The position numbers and the translations under genes were made by a program. Positions 1 to 6,457 of a DNA stretch of 11,372 nucleotides are shown in pieces. Within the stretch, counting starts at the first letter, position 1, and the number at the start of each line of letters is the position of its first letter. The DNA lies in NCBI GenBank assembly GCA_001969505.1, contig LSSK01000860.1, positions 1 through 11,372 of the forward strand. Reading direction: 5' to 3'. The notes under the pieces were generated by a model that did no database searches, was not told the DNA's origin, and saw only the letters and a list, made by a program, of their open reading frames with translations. The stretch is from Zancudomyces culisetae. Its lineage: Eukaryota > Kickxellomycota > Harpellomycetes > Harpellales > Legeriomycetaceae.

Positions 1-694
1 GGTCGGAAACATGGGCGAGGTGGTCGGAAACATGGGCGAGGTGGTGGGAAACATGGGCGAGGTGGTGGGAAACATGGGCGAGGTGGTCGGAACCATGGGC
101 GAGGTGGTCGGAAACATGGGCGAGGTGGTCGGAAACATGGGCGAGGTGGTGGGAAACATGGGCGAGGTGGTGGGAAACATGGGCGAGGTGGTCGGAACCA
201 TGGGCGAGGTGGTCGGAAACATGGGCGAGGTGGTCGGAAACATGGGCGAGGTGGTGGGAAACATGGGCGAGGTGGTGGGAAACATGGGCGAGGTGGTCGG
301 AACCATGGGCGAGGTGGTCGGAAACATGGGCGAGGTGGTCGGAAACATGGGCGAGGTGGTGGGAAACATGGGCGAGGTGGTGGGAAACATGGGCGAGGTG
401 GTCGGAAACATGGGCGAGGTGGTCGGAAACATGGGCGAGGTGGTGGGAAACATGGGCGAGGTGGTCGGAACCATGGGCGAGGTGGTCGGAAACATGGGCG
501 AGGTGGTCGGAAACATGGGCGAGGTGGTGGGAAACATGGGCGAGGTGGTGGGAAACATGGGCGAGGTGGTCGGAACCATGGGCGAGGTGGTCGGAACCAT
601 GGGCGAGGTGGTCGGAAACATGGGCGAGGTGGTGGGAAACATGGGCGAGGTGGTGGGAAACATGGGCGAGGTGGTGGGAAACATGGGCGATGGT
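1..694. repeat. 21-bp coding minisatellite with 105-bp higher-order pattern
   Basis: This is a tandem array with an exact 21-bp period, beginning with a partial unit at 1-10. It has 32 full units from 11 to 682, then a broken unit at 683-694. On the plus strand units differ at only two sites: GGTCGG versus GGTGGG, and GGAAAC versus GGAACC. Coding the three forms as W (C with ACC), R (C with AAC) and P (G with AAC), the plus-strand order is R P P | W R R P P | W R R P P | W R R P P | R R P | W R R P P | W | W R P P P. A five-unit, 105-bp module has therefore itself been amplified. Because 21 is a multiple of 3, copy-number change keeps the minus-strand gene in frame. The array is GC-rich in an otherwise AT-rich window, and G-runs lie on the plus strand. 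Confidence 0.95.
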
Positions 695-1001
695 GGAAGA
701 AAGGCCTGTGCATCCTATGACAACACTTGAGGTCTACGGATCCTACATTGTTGCTTGAAGCACGAATGTTGTTGGTAGCTACTTCATCTTTGTTTTTTTG
801 CATACCTTGTATTTGGCCAAGTTGGTCATTTGGAGACACATTCAACCCTATATTCCTATTTTTCTTCAAAGGTTTTCCTACAATATTATCATTTTGTGAA
901 GAAAGTTCTTTAACAATTTCGATTTGATTAGCTCCGCTATCTTGGGAATGAGCGGACACCGAAAAAAGTGCAACAAGGCACAAAAATTTGATTCTAACCA
1001 T
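1..1001 (-). CDS. Secreted Pro/Cys-rich heptapeptide-repeat protein (3' end beyond window)
   Basis: The minus-strand frame is open from an ATG at 1001-999 to the window edge, giving 333 complete codons and no stop. Residues 1-18 or so (MVRIKFLCLVALFSVSA) form a classic signal peptide: a basic start, a hydrophobic core and small residues at the likely cleavage site. Residues 20-104 are a hydrophilic Asn/Ser/Lys-rich spacer ending in a CCHRMH / FFHH cluster. From residue 105 the protein is 32 tandem heptads of the types RPCFPPP, RPCFRPP and RPWFRPP. Cys is present in 26 units and replaced by Trp in 6. A TATA box lies 123 bp upstream. I do not recognise the family. The composition suggests an extracellular structural, wall or adhesive protein that is cross-linked or aromatic-rich, which is inference. 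The plus strand of the repeat is also open (a MGEVVGN repeat), but that frame has no signal peptide and no unique N-terminal region. The 3' end is not seen. Confidence 0.8.
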   Translation of the reverse strand, partial: MVRIKFLCLVALFSVSAHSQDSGANQIEIVKELSSQNDNIVGKPLKKNRNIGLNVSPNDQLGQIQGMQKNKDEVATNNIRASSNNVGSVDLKCCHRMHRPFFHHRPCFPPPRPCFPPPRPCFPPPRPCFRPPRPWFRPPRPWFRPPRPCFPPPRPCFPPPRPCFRPPRPCFRPPRPWFRPPRPCFPPPRPCFRPPRPCFRPPRPCFPPPRPCFPPPRPCFRPPRPCFRPPRPWFRPPRPCFPPPRPCFPPPRPCFRPPRPCFRPPRPWFRPPRPCFPPPRPCFPPPRPCFRPPRPCFRPPRPWFRPPRPCFPPPRPCFPPPRPCFRPPRPCFR

Positions 1002-1097
1002 CCTGTGCCTTTATTTAGGCTATTTAACTTTGATTTCTTGTTACTTTCTATGCGTACTGTTTAGCTGAAGGTGAACTGCACTGATATTAAACTATAA

Positions 1098-1105
1098 TTA
1101 CGTCA
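1098..1105 (-). promoter_or_regulatory. CRE/ATF-like site upstream of the heptad-repeat gene
   Basis: On the minus strand this reads TGACGTAA, the core recognised by many fungal bZIP factors of the CREB/ATF type. It lies about 100 bp upstream of the ATG at 1001 and just downstream of the candidate TATA box. The position is therefore more like a 5' UTR or initiator region than a classical upstream element. It is a short motif and could be chance. Confidence 0.25.
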
Positions 1106-1117
1106 TTTTTCGACATT

Positions 1118-1124
1118 ATTTATA
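1118..1124 (-). promoter_or_regulatory. TATA box of the heptad-repeat gene
   Basis: The minus strand reads G-TATAAAT, 123 bp upstream of the ATG at 1001. TATA-like words are common in AT-rich DNA. This one is supported mainly by its match in form and distance to the TATA boxes of the other two secreted-protein genes in the window (115 and 111 bp). Confidence 0.45.
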
Positions 1125-1129
1125 CTTTT

Positions 1130-2720
1130 TCTTGTGGATTTATATTCGCACTTATTCTACTTTAAACTACGCTTAAATGATAAACCAATTTTAATTTATA
1201 CACTTTTCTATAATACCTACATAGAATATACGTTTATAGCCATACATTGAGTTCTAATTCAGCAGAAATATCAAATTACTGGTATATCCTTTTTACAATA
1301 TTCTAGAATTTTTTCTCATTTTGGTTCTAGTATTTTATTAGGTTTTAAAACAGTATTGAGTTACTAAGGACTAGGATCGACACCAAAATTTAGAAGTAAC
1401 ATTGAACCTTCAACTTTAAACCCAACTTTAATTTCTATTATTTTGAAGCAAATTTAAAATATATACATTTTATTCGAGAATTTGATCTCATCTAGAACCA
1501 TAAAAATAATTTATAAAATTAGAAAAGTTAGTGGAAATTAAGGCCACCAGAAGGGAGCTAATTTAATATGTATACCTCAAGTGGCTCAGTGAAAATTTAC
1601 TGTAAATTTATAGGCCTCCTAGTAAACTTTCCATTGGCCTTTAATTCTTATTTTTAAAGTACATTTCTAGTAAAGTCAAAAATATATATTAAAGCATGCC
1701 AACTTGGACCTATAATTGTTATTTTTTGAGTGTCTAGAATCGTCTAGTTACGCTATTTCAAACTTGAAACATTTATTTTCCTCAATGCCCGCTGTCTTTC
1801 CTGTGCAAATGAATTAGATACGCTCCTTTTAACCTTTAAAGAATAGATAGCCCATTAGAATTCTATTAGAAAGTATTGCTTCGTACGAGTAGCTAGCATC
1901 CTCCACGTTTCTGTTGGAAGTTTTACTCTTGAACTTAAAACTTTTCTTTCAAATTGAATTTGATTTTAGCCCGGATAGTTGACTACTTGGTTAAAGAGTG
2001 AAGTTTAGCAAAAGTATCGGAATACCCTTGCTCAATAACTTTACCTCCACACATTTGTAGTTGTAGTAAATTTCAGTACAATATATCTTCCATATTTTGC
2101 AACATTCAACCCATCTTGACCTACCTGGGTCCGTTTTTATTGATCCGTGCTTTAGAAAGTATGCGTAATAAAGTCATAATTATTTTTCATTACTTGGTCT
2201 TTTTGTTTATACATCTAATTTAGAAAAGAATATTTTTCTTGGTTTATTTTTTCCCTGGAGAATTGAATATCTATAATAAACCGGTGGTATTAATATACTA
2301 GTTACAATACCATTATTTTATGTTAATAAAACATTTGTGATAGTAATATGATCGAAAAATAACCAAAAAGCTGGTAAAAGCCTTCAAAAGTTAAAACAGC
2401 ATGATAATCTTAATCTAGTAATTCTATCCGCCGACTAAATAATTTTATATAGCTTTCAAACATTTCATCAACAAGCTGGAGATTTAATTTCATAACAACA
2501 GATCCGGTTTGACTTTTTTACGACTTTTTTGGTCATTAAATTTCAAAGGCTGGTGGAATCGAATTCATTAATATCAGAACATCACTCCACCTTAATCTAT
2601 TACTGTAACCATATTTCATTCTAATTATGGTATAAGGTATGCCAGTTTGTTATATTACTAAGCTAATTTTAGCATTTGTATATTCAACCGGCATGTAATA
2701 AGTGTTTTAGATTTTACACC
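1130..2720. other. Divergent intergenic region, no gene seen
   Basis: About 1.6 kb of AT-rich DNA lies between two divergently transcribed secreted-protein genes. All frames are broken by frequent stops, and I see no RNA gene. Minor structures are: a 7-bp palindrome AAATTTA-CTG-TAAATTT at 1593-1609, flanked by imperfect inverted copies of AATTAAGGCCA (near 1537) and TGGCCTTTAATT (near 1635); and a doubled GACTTTTTT at about 2511-2530. It must contain both genes' upstream control sequences, but I cannot point to specific factor sites beyond the TATA boxes. Confidence 0.7.
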
Positions 2721-2726
2721 ATAATG

Positions 2727-2733
2727 TATAAAA
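2727..2733 (+). promoter_or_regulatory. TATA box of the small secreted protein gene
   Basis: A consensus TATAAAA in the context AATG-TATAAAA-GTGG, 115 bp upstream of the ATG at 2842. This is the best match to a eukaryotic TATA box in the left half of the window, on the correct strand and at a plausible distance. Confidence 0.6.
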
Positions 2734-2841
2734 GTGGTAAAGTTTCTTTTAAGATTTATCTTCGATATTTTAACATAGTTTAGCAATTCCTTGATTTCAA
2801 CCATACACTTTAAGCATATTATTCATATATTAGAATTAAAC

Positions 2842-3237
2842 ATGGTCAATCTTTTTATAACAAGTGCATTTTTGCTAGTTTCAGGGTTTGCAGCTGATAC
2901 AAACATTTCAAGTGTCCAGGTACCCAACACTAACGGAATCGCTGAAAATTCTGCAAACCACTACAAACGATATGGAGGAGGCGGACCTATCATGAATATT
3001 CAAATGTTTAATACATGCTTCTATAAAGGCGCAATAGGCTCAATAAAAATACAACCAAATATCTGTTATAACTTGCCAAGTATCAATTCATGTATCCTTG
3101 ATGGTGGTAATCCTGGTGAAGGTAAAATCATGTTTTTCACCCAGAATAATTGTATGGGACCAGGAAAAGGCAATCTGAGAAGCCAATGGTTATATCCCGG
3201 ATGCATGGATGGTGACATCGGAGGGCATGCATATTGA
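2842..3237 (+). CDS. Small secreted cysteine-containing protein (131 aa)
   Basis: The start is the ATG at 2842. The same frame is open further upstream but contains no earlier ATG, and the signal peptide begins exactly here (MVNLFITSAFLLVSGFAADT, cleavage probably after residue 17 or 18). A short propeptide-like stretch with one N-glycosylation sequon (NIS, residue 21) ends at Lys42-Arg43, a Kex2-type dibasic site, followed by YGGGG. That would leave a mature domain of about 88 residues with five Cys (59, 75, 84, 104, 121). The middle (CYNLP...NSC...GKIMFF...NNCMGPG) recalls the aromatic/Gly-rich turns of small fungal beta-gamma-crystallin-like secreted proteins, but I cannot confirm that fold. 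An odd Cys number would allow a dimer or a free thiol. A TATA box upstream and AATAAA downstream support a complete single-exon gene. Its function is unknown. Confidence 0.8.
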   Translation: MVNLFITSAFLLVSGFAADTNISSVQVPNTNGIAENSANHYKRYGGGGPIMNIQMFNTCFYKGAIGSIKIQPNICYNLPSINSCILDGGNPGEGKIMFFTQNNCMGPGKGNLRSQWLYPGCMDGDIGGHAY

Positions 3238-3326
3238 GTGCTCTGGCTTGATCCAGTGCCCCAATGTGTCTAAAGTTGTTTAACATTTAAATCGTTTTTC
3301 AAAATTTGGTATTCTTTTGTTTGTTA

Positions 3327-3332
3327 AATAAA
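3327..3332 (+). terminator. Polyadenylation signal AATAAA
   Basis: AATAAA lies 90 nt after the stop codon of the 131-aa secreted protein gene. A second AATAAA follows about 30 nt later. The position fits the 3' UTR length of a compact fungal gene, but AATAAA is common in AT-rich sequence. Confidence 0.4.
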
Positions 3333-3369
3333 GAGTTAGCAATCATTTTAATTTAACAATAATAAAGAC

Positions 3370-3776
3370 GTTGGAAATAGTAAACAGTATACGTTAAATA
3401 CCACACCATTACTACTGAAATTCAAGTGTTGCAATAAAAATAATTGATGGTAAAAATTCAATGTACTGCTTTTTATTTAAAGTATCCTGTATTTTCAATC
3501 AAGTTAGTTGTAAAATCAATCTATGATCATTTTCCTAATAAAGGGATAGTCCCATAAAACTCCAACATCAAATCTATGTCAATATGTGGGATATTAAACC
3601 ACATAATTAAAGCTTTGATCTTTTTTATCTATCCAGTCATAAATAAATCTAATCAATAAAACACTTACGAGTTGTTATACTTAAATATGTAAAAACAAAG
3701 AGTAATCCAATAGCAGGATGTTGCACGGTTTCTACAAAGTTGTGTAAGTATAAATTTGACCTGAATTCATGAACTT
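3370..3776. other. Gene-free AT-rich stretch with small hairpins
   Basis: No coding frame is supported here. Two compact inverted repeats are visible: GGGA-TAG-TCCC at 3543-3553, and TATGTGG / CCACATA (7 bp, 9-nt loop) at 3583-3605. Neither has a run of T placed like a terminator, and I assign no role. Confidence 0.6.
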
Positions 3777-4001
3777 CTAAATCGACAAAGCACCCAACTG
3801 GGCAATTGTTCTGAATACAAAACATAATGCACTTTTAGTTTCTCGCACCTCGCCCAGTCTTTCAGATACAGAACGGAGCGTTGCATAGCACCTGTTAGAT
3901 TCGACATAGAAGGAGCCTATGGGGGCTACAAATCCATGGTGGTAATATAATTCAATTCTCAGTCTTTTACCTAAGCGTTTGAGTCCGTCCTCGTGGTTCA
4001 T
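3777..4001 (-). CDS. Short unassigned frame in a higher-GC patch, probably a relic
   Basis: A 74-codon minus-strand frame begins with ATG at 4001 (MNHEDGLKRLGKRLRIELYY...) and ends at 3777. Upstream in the same frame there are stops about ten codons before the ATG. The base composition is clearly less AT-rich than the flanks, and the peptide is not the Lys/Asn/Ile-rich kind produced by random AT-rich DNA, so it may be a fragment of something once coding. A second minus-strand frame is also open across part of it (a Trp-rich peptide with LKDWARCEKLK), so the frame choice is uncertain. No signal peptide, membrane segment or motif was recognised. A retroelement fragment is a reasonable alternative. 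Confidence 0.25.
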   Translation of the reverse strand: MNHEDGLKRLGKRLRIELYYHHGFVAPIGSFYVESNRCYATLRSVSERLGEVRETKSALCFVFRTIAQLGALSI

Positions 4002-4169
4002 CTCATTAAAGTTTGATTCCGAGACAAGTTATTAAACTACTGCATGTACATCTTAGTTATGTGCATTTTTTACACTGTGACCAAAAGTTGAGCTAAGTAT
4101 CAGAGTGGTTAGGACTATTGAATTGATCATTTTCGGGTATTTCCTTTCATTTATTCTACTGCAGTTTAA

Positions 4170-5105
4170 TCTTTGACTTTTAATGGGAATTGGTATAGGG
4201 ATTCTTTAATTCTTAATACTGGAAGAGTTAAGGATAATAAAGGTAAAGGAAGGATACTATGTCCAACCTATTACAGATGTATGAAAAAATATGAACAGGG
4301 GAAACAAAATCGTAATCTAAAAAAGCAAGGTGTCTTAGTTAGTTCTGTTTCACAACTTAGAAAAAATATGAGAGCAGTCACAAATGCAGCAAAGATGAAC
4401 AACAGAATTGGAATCAAAAAGATAACTCAGAAAAAGAAGGTGGTCAAAACTGAAAACGGATTATTAGAGATAGGTTTGAGTATTCCCAGTTTTCAGGATT
4501 TATGTGTTCGAGTAATCGGGAAATATATAAGGGATACCACTTTATTTGGAGTTATCTCTTAAGATGCCATGAATAAAGTGTGTAGGATTATTAGTAAATA
4601 TAGGCTTTTGGATAATGTCGCACTTCAGCCCTTTTTAACACTAATGCAGGAACAAAGAACAGATTTTGTGTTGTATGAATTACAAATATAGATGGAGATG
4701 GGTTATTGAGATTTTATGATTCTGCCAGTGGAAAACGAATCAAGCGGTTTTTCACTCGTTCATTTGGATTTGGGTGGAATTTATGATCTTGGTGACAATG
4801 CTTTAATCACCATTCTTAACACGCAGCGGTTTGTTAGCCTTTTCTGGCACTTTTATTTTCAGCAAACTGAGGGTAATAAGGGTAATGAAAATAAAGATAT
4901 CACAGGTACAAACAATTCTCAATCTAAACCGCCGTTGACCGCTATCTCCCAACAAGAAGAAGCCTACATGCACTAAACCTTTCATTTGTATGGCCTACTG
5001 ACAGCTCTACTGACGGCTCTACCATCTCCAATCTTCTCTAACTCTTGTCAACCAGGGTCCTTATTAATGGTTGCAAATCTGATAAGCTTTGACTATGTTT
5101 TATAT
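4170..5105 (+). pseudogene. Degenerate Rad7/Rhp7-like nucleotide excision repair gene
   Basis: One frame (first base of codon a multiple of 3) carries recognisable protein across three in-frame stops: TAA 4560, TAG 4689 and TGA 4707. A basic, possibly zinc-binding N-terminal part (CPTYYRCMKKYEQGK) is followed by LSIPSFQDLCVRVIGKYI, then across the stop DAMNKVCRIISKYRLLDN and LQPFL. This matches my knowledge of the segment preceding the leucine-rich repeats in fungal Rad7/Rhp7. Next comes one LRR-like unit (LVHLDLGGIYDLGDNALITI). After a shift of frame near 4960, LHALNLSFVWPTDSS and LINGC look like the C-terminal LRRs. The intact protein is usually over 500 residues, and in yeasts it works with Rad16/Rhp16 in global-genome damage recognition. 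Here about 310 codons remain, with central LRRs missing and a 12-bp duplication near 5000. The frame 4803-4985 on the minus strand is a shadow. The family call rests on pattern memory. Confidence 0.6.
4995..5022 (+). repeat. 12-bp tandem duplication inside the rhp7-like relic
   Basis: CTACTGACAGCT is followed directly by CTACTGACGGCT and then CTAC: 2.3 copies with one mismatch. In the LRR-like frame it doubles a Thr-Asp-Ser-like tetrapeptide (TDSS, TDGS). The unit is a multiple of 3, so it could have arisen before or after the gene was lost. Confidence 0.75.
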
Positions 5106-5149
5106 TTTGCTCCTTCATCTCTGTCATCTGTTTGTACACGCCATGCTAT

Positions 5150-6340
5150 ATTTTCAAATTTGAAAAATTTTTTTATCTGTTTTATATATTTACCATTTTT
5201 ATAAATATCAAATGGCAATATAATACTCTTTAAAGCAGATTATACAAAAGATTGTCAGGAGTTGGGTGTTCATATTGATACCAATTGGACGAAAACCTCT
5301 AAACATCATCATTCGTATTTTTGAAAGTGTTACTATAATATAATTGCTAATAATAAGCAACTTATATGTCATTCAAAAAAAAACAAAAAGAAATAGCTGG
5401 TTAGGATTAGGTAAAAATGGTTGTTTTACGGCATTTCTCCTTATTAGCAGATAAAGTGGTAAAAGTTCACAGTCTCAAAATATTATGTGATTCAGATTAG
5501 TTTGCTTTAACTATATAAGGTATGTAGTTGCGGACAAACAAAAAATACAGGCCTTATAAAATTAAAATTAATTTTCTGATCCATACAAATTATCTGTTTA
5601 TTTATATTACCATATTTTCAACAATATATTATATTATTGGATATAAGGTAGCAAGTAAACTCATTTCAGAAAATTTAATCAAAAAAAAATTAATAATTGG
5701 CAGCATTTTAAAATACCAGGGAACCATATTTGAATGGTTGAAAGTAGAAACCTCTACCAAAAGCGTGTAACCATAAATCTAAGCTCAAAAGTTTGAGTAA
5801 AACTAGAACCATTATGTTCCTGGTCTGGTTACACAGTTCTTGCTAAGTGAAGATAGGTGTATCTCAATAATTATAACTCTGTTGTTGTATTATACTAATA
5901 CTTTGAATTACAGTTACAATTACAATTACATTCCACAAAAAATTAAAAAATACTAACTGAGTATGAGATTGTTAAACAATTCCATCTGAATGTATATGGA
6001 AAGGTGAATATCTTTCACTTAGTCAGCCAAAGTACTCGCACCGCATAAATGCGTGCAAAAAAAGGGATCATGTTTATTGGACCAAATAAGAAAACTTTCA
6101 TTTGTGTCACATTCAATTTGAAATATAAATGTATGTTTTATATAATAAATTGAGTTCTCACCTTTTAAAGCTTTCAATAAAGTGTTTTTATTATAATAGT
6201 GAGTATGACCAAATCTAAAAATAGAAGATACAAACAATTGTAGCTTAAAGTCATGATTAATTCAATTACAGTTTTGATTAAATGCAAATAAAACAGTACA
6301 GTTATTGAAGGGTTAATGAGCCGAAACAAAATTAAGCAGA
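5150..6340. other. Gene-free AT-rich interval
   Basis: No gene can be supported. Open stretches at 5528-5770 (+) and 6019-6237 (-) have no ATG start, no signal peptide and no recognised motif. The first is Ile/Lys-rich as expected from AT-rich DNA. On the minus strand, bases 6160-6225 are flanked by splice-like TTTTTAG and GTGAGA, so a lost exon is possible but unsupported. The only repeat is a short hexanucleotide run at 5907-5930. Confidence 0.6.
5907..5930 (+). repeat. (ATTACA)4 microsatellite
   Basis: Four hexamer copies: ATTACA, GTTACA, ATTACA, ATTACA. The second has one mismatch. There is no coding context. Confidence 0.85.
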
Positions 6341-6346
6341 AAATCA

Positions 6347-6353
6347 TATAAAT
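6347..6353 (+). promoter_or_regulatory. TATA box of the two-domain secreted protein gene
   Basis: TATAAAT, 111 bp upstream of the ATG at 6458, matches the geometry seen at the two other secreted-protein genes. The leader between them is A-rich and contains no upstream ATG in good context. Confidence 0.5.
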
Positions 6354-6457
6354 ATCGACTGTACCTACTAAAGTGCTAAACGCAATTCATATACATTGAA
6401 ACACACATTTACGAGTATTTACGTTTAAAGAACATCAAATTAAAGCATTTAGTAAAA

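Noticed and set aside
11-730. Plus-strand open frame encoding MGEVVGN repeats
   Set aside because: The 21-bp period leaves several frames open. The minus strand has a proper ATG, signal peptide and unique N-terminal region in frame with the repeat, while this plus frame consists of repeat from its first codon and ends shortly after the array.
727-927. Plus-strand 66-codon frame, Phe/Ser-rich
   Set aside because: It is the complement of the N-terminal part of the minus-strand secreted protein gene and has a TTG, not an ATG, at its start.
2791-2841. Seventeen extra upstream codons before the 131-aa secreted protein
   Set aside because: They begin with TTG, and including them would put a polar His/Lys stretch before the signal peptide, which starts precisely at the ATG at 2842.
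4803-4985. Minus-strand 60-codon frame
   Set aside because: It is complementary to the rhp7-like relic, which has recognisable LRR-type sequence on the plus strand.
5395-5415. Telomere-like TTAGG units (GGTTAGGATTAGGT)
   Set aside because: Only two units are present, with no array. The sequence is not at a window end, so this is chance.
5528-5770. Plus-strand 80-codon frame, Ile/Lys-rich
   Set aside because: It contains no ATG, follows a stop directly, has no recognised motif, and has the composition expected of random AT-rich DNA. It could be a terminal exon, but no upstream partner is seen.
6019-6237. Minus-strand 72-codon frame with splice-like sites inside
   Set aside because: It has no ATG. 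The splice-like TTTTTAG and GTGAGA would define only about 60 bases of coding exon, and no neighbouring exon can be identified.
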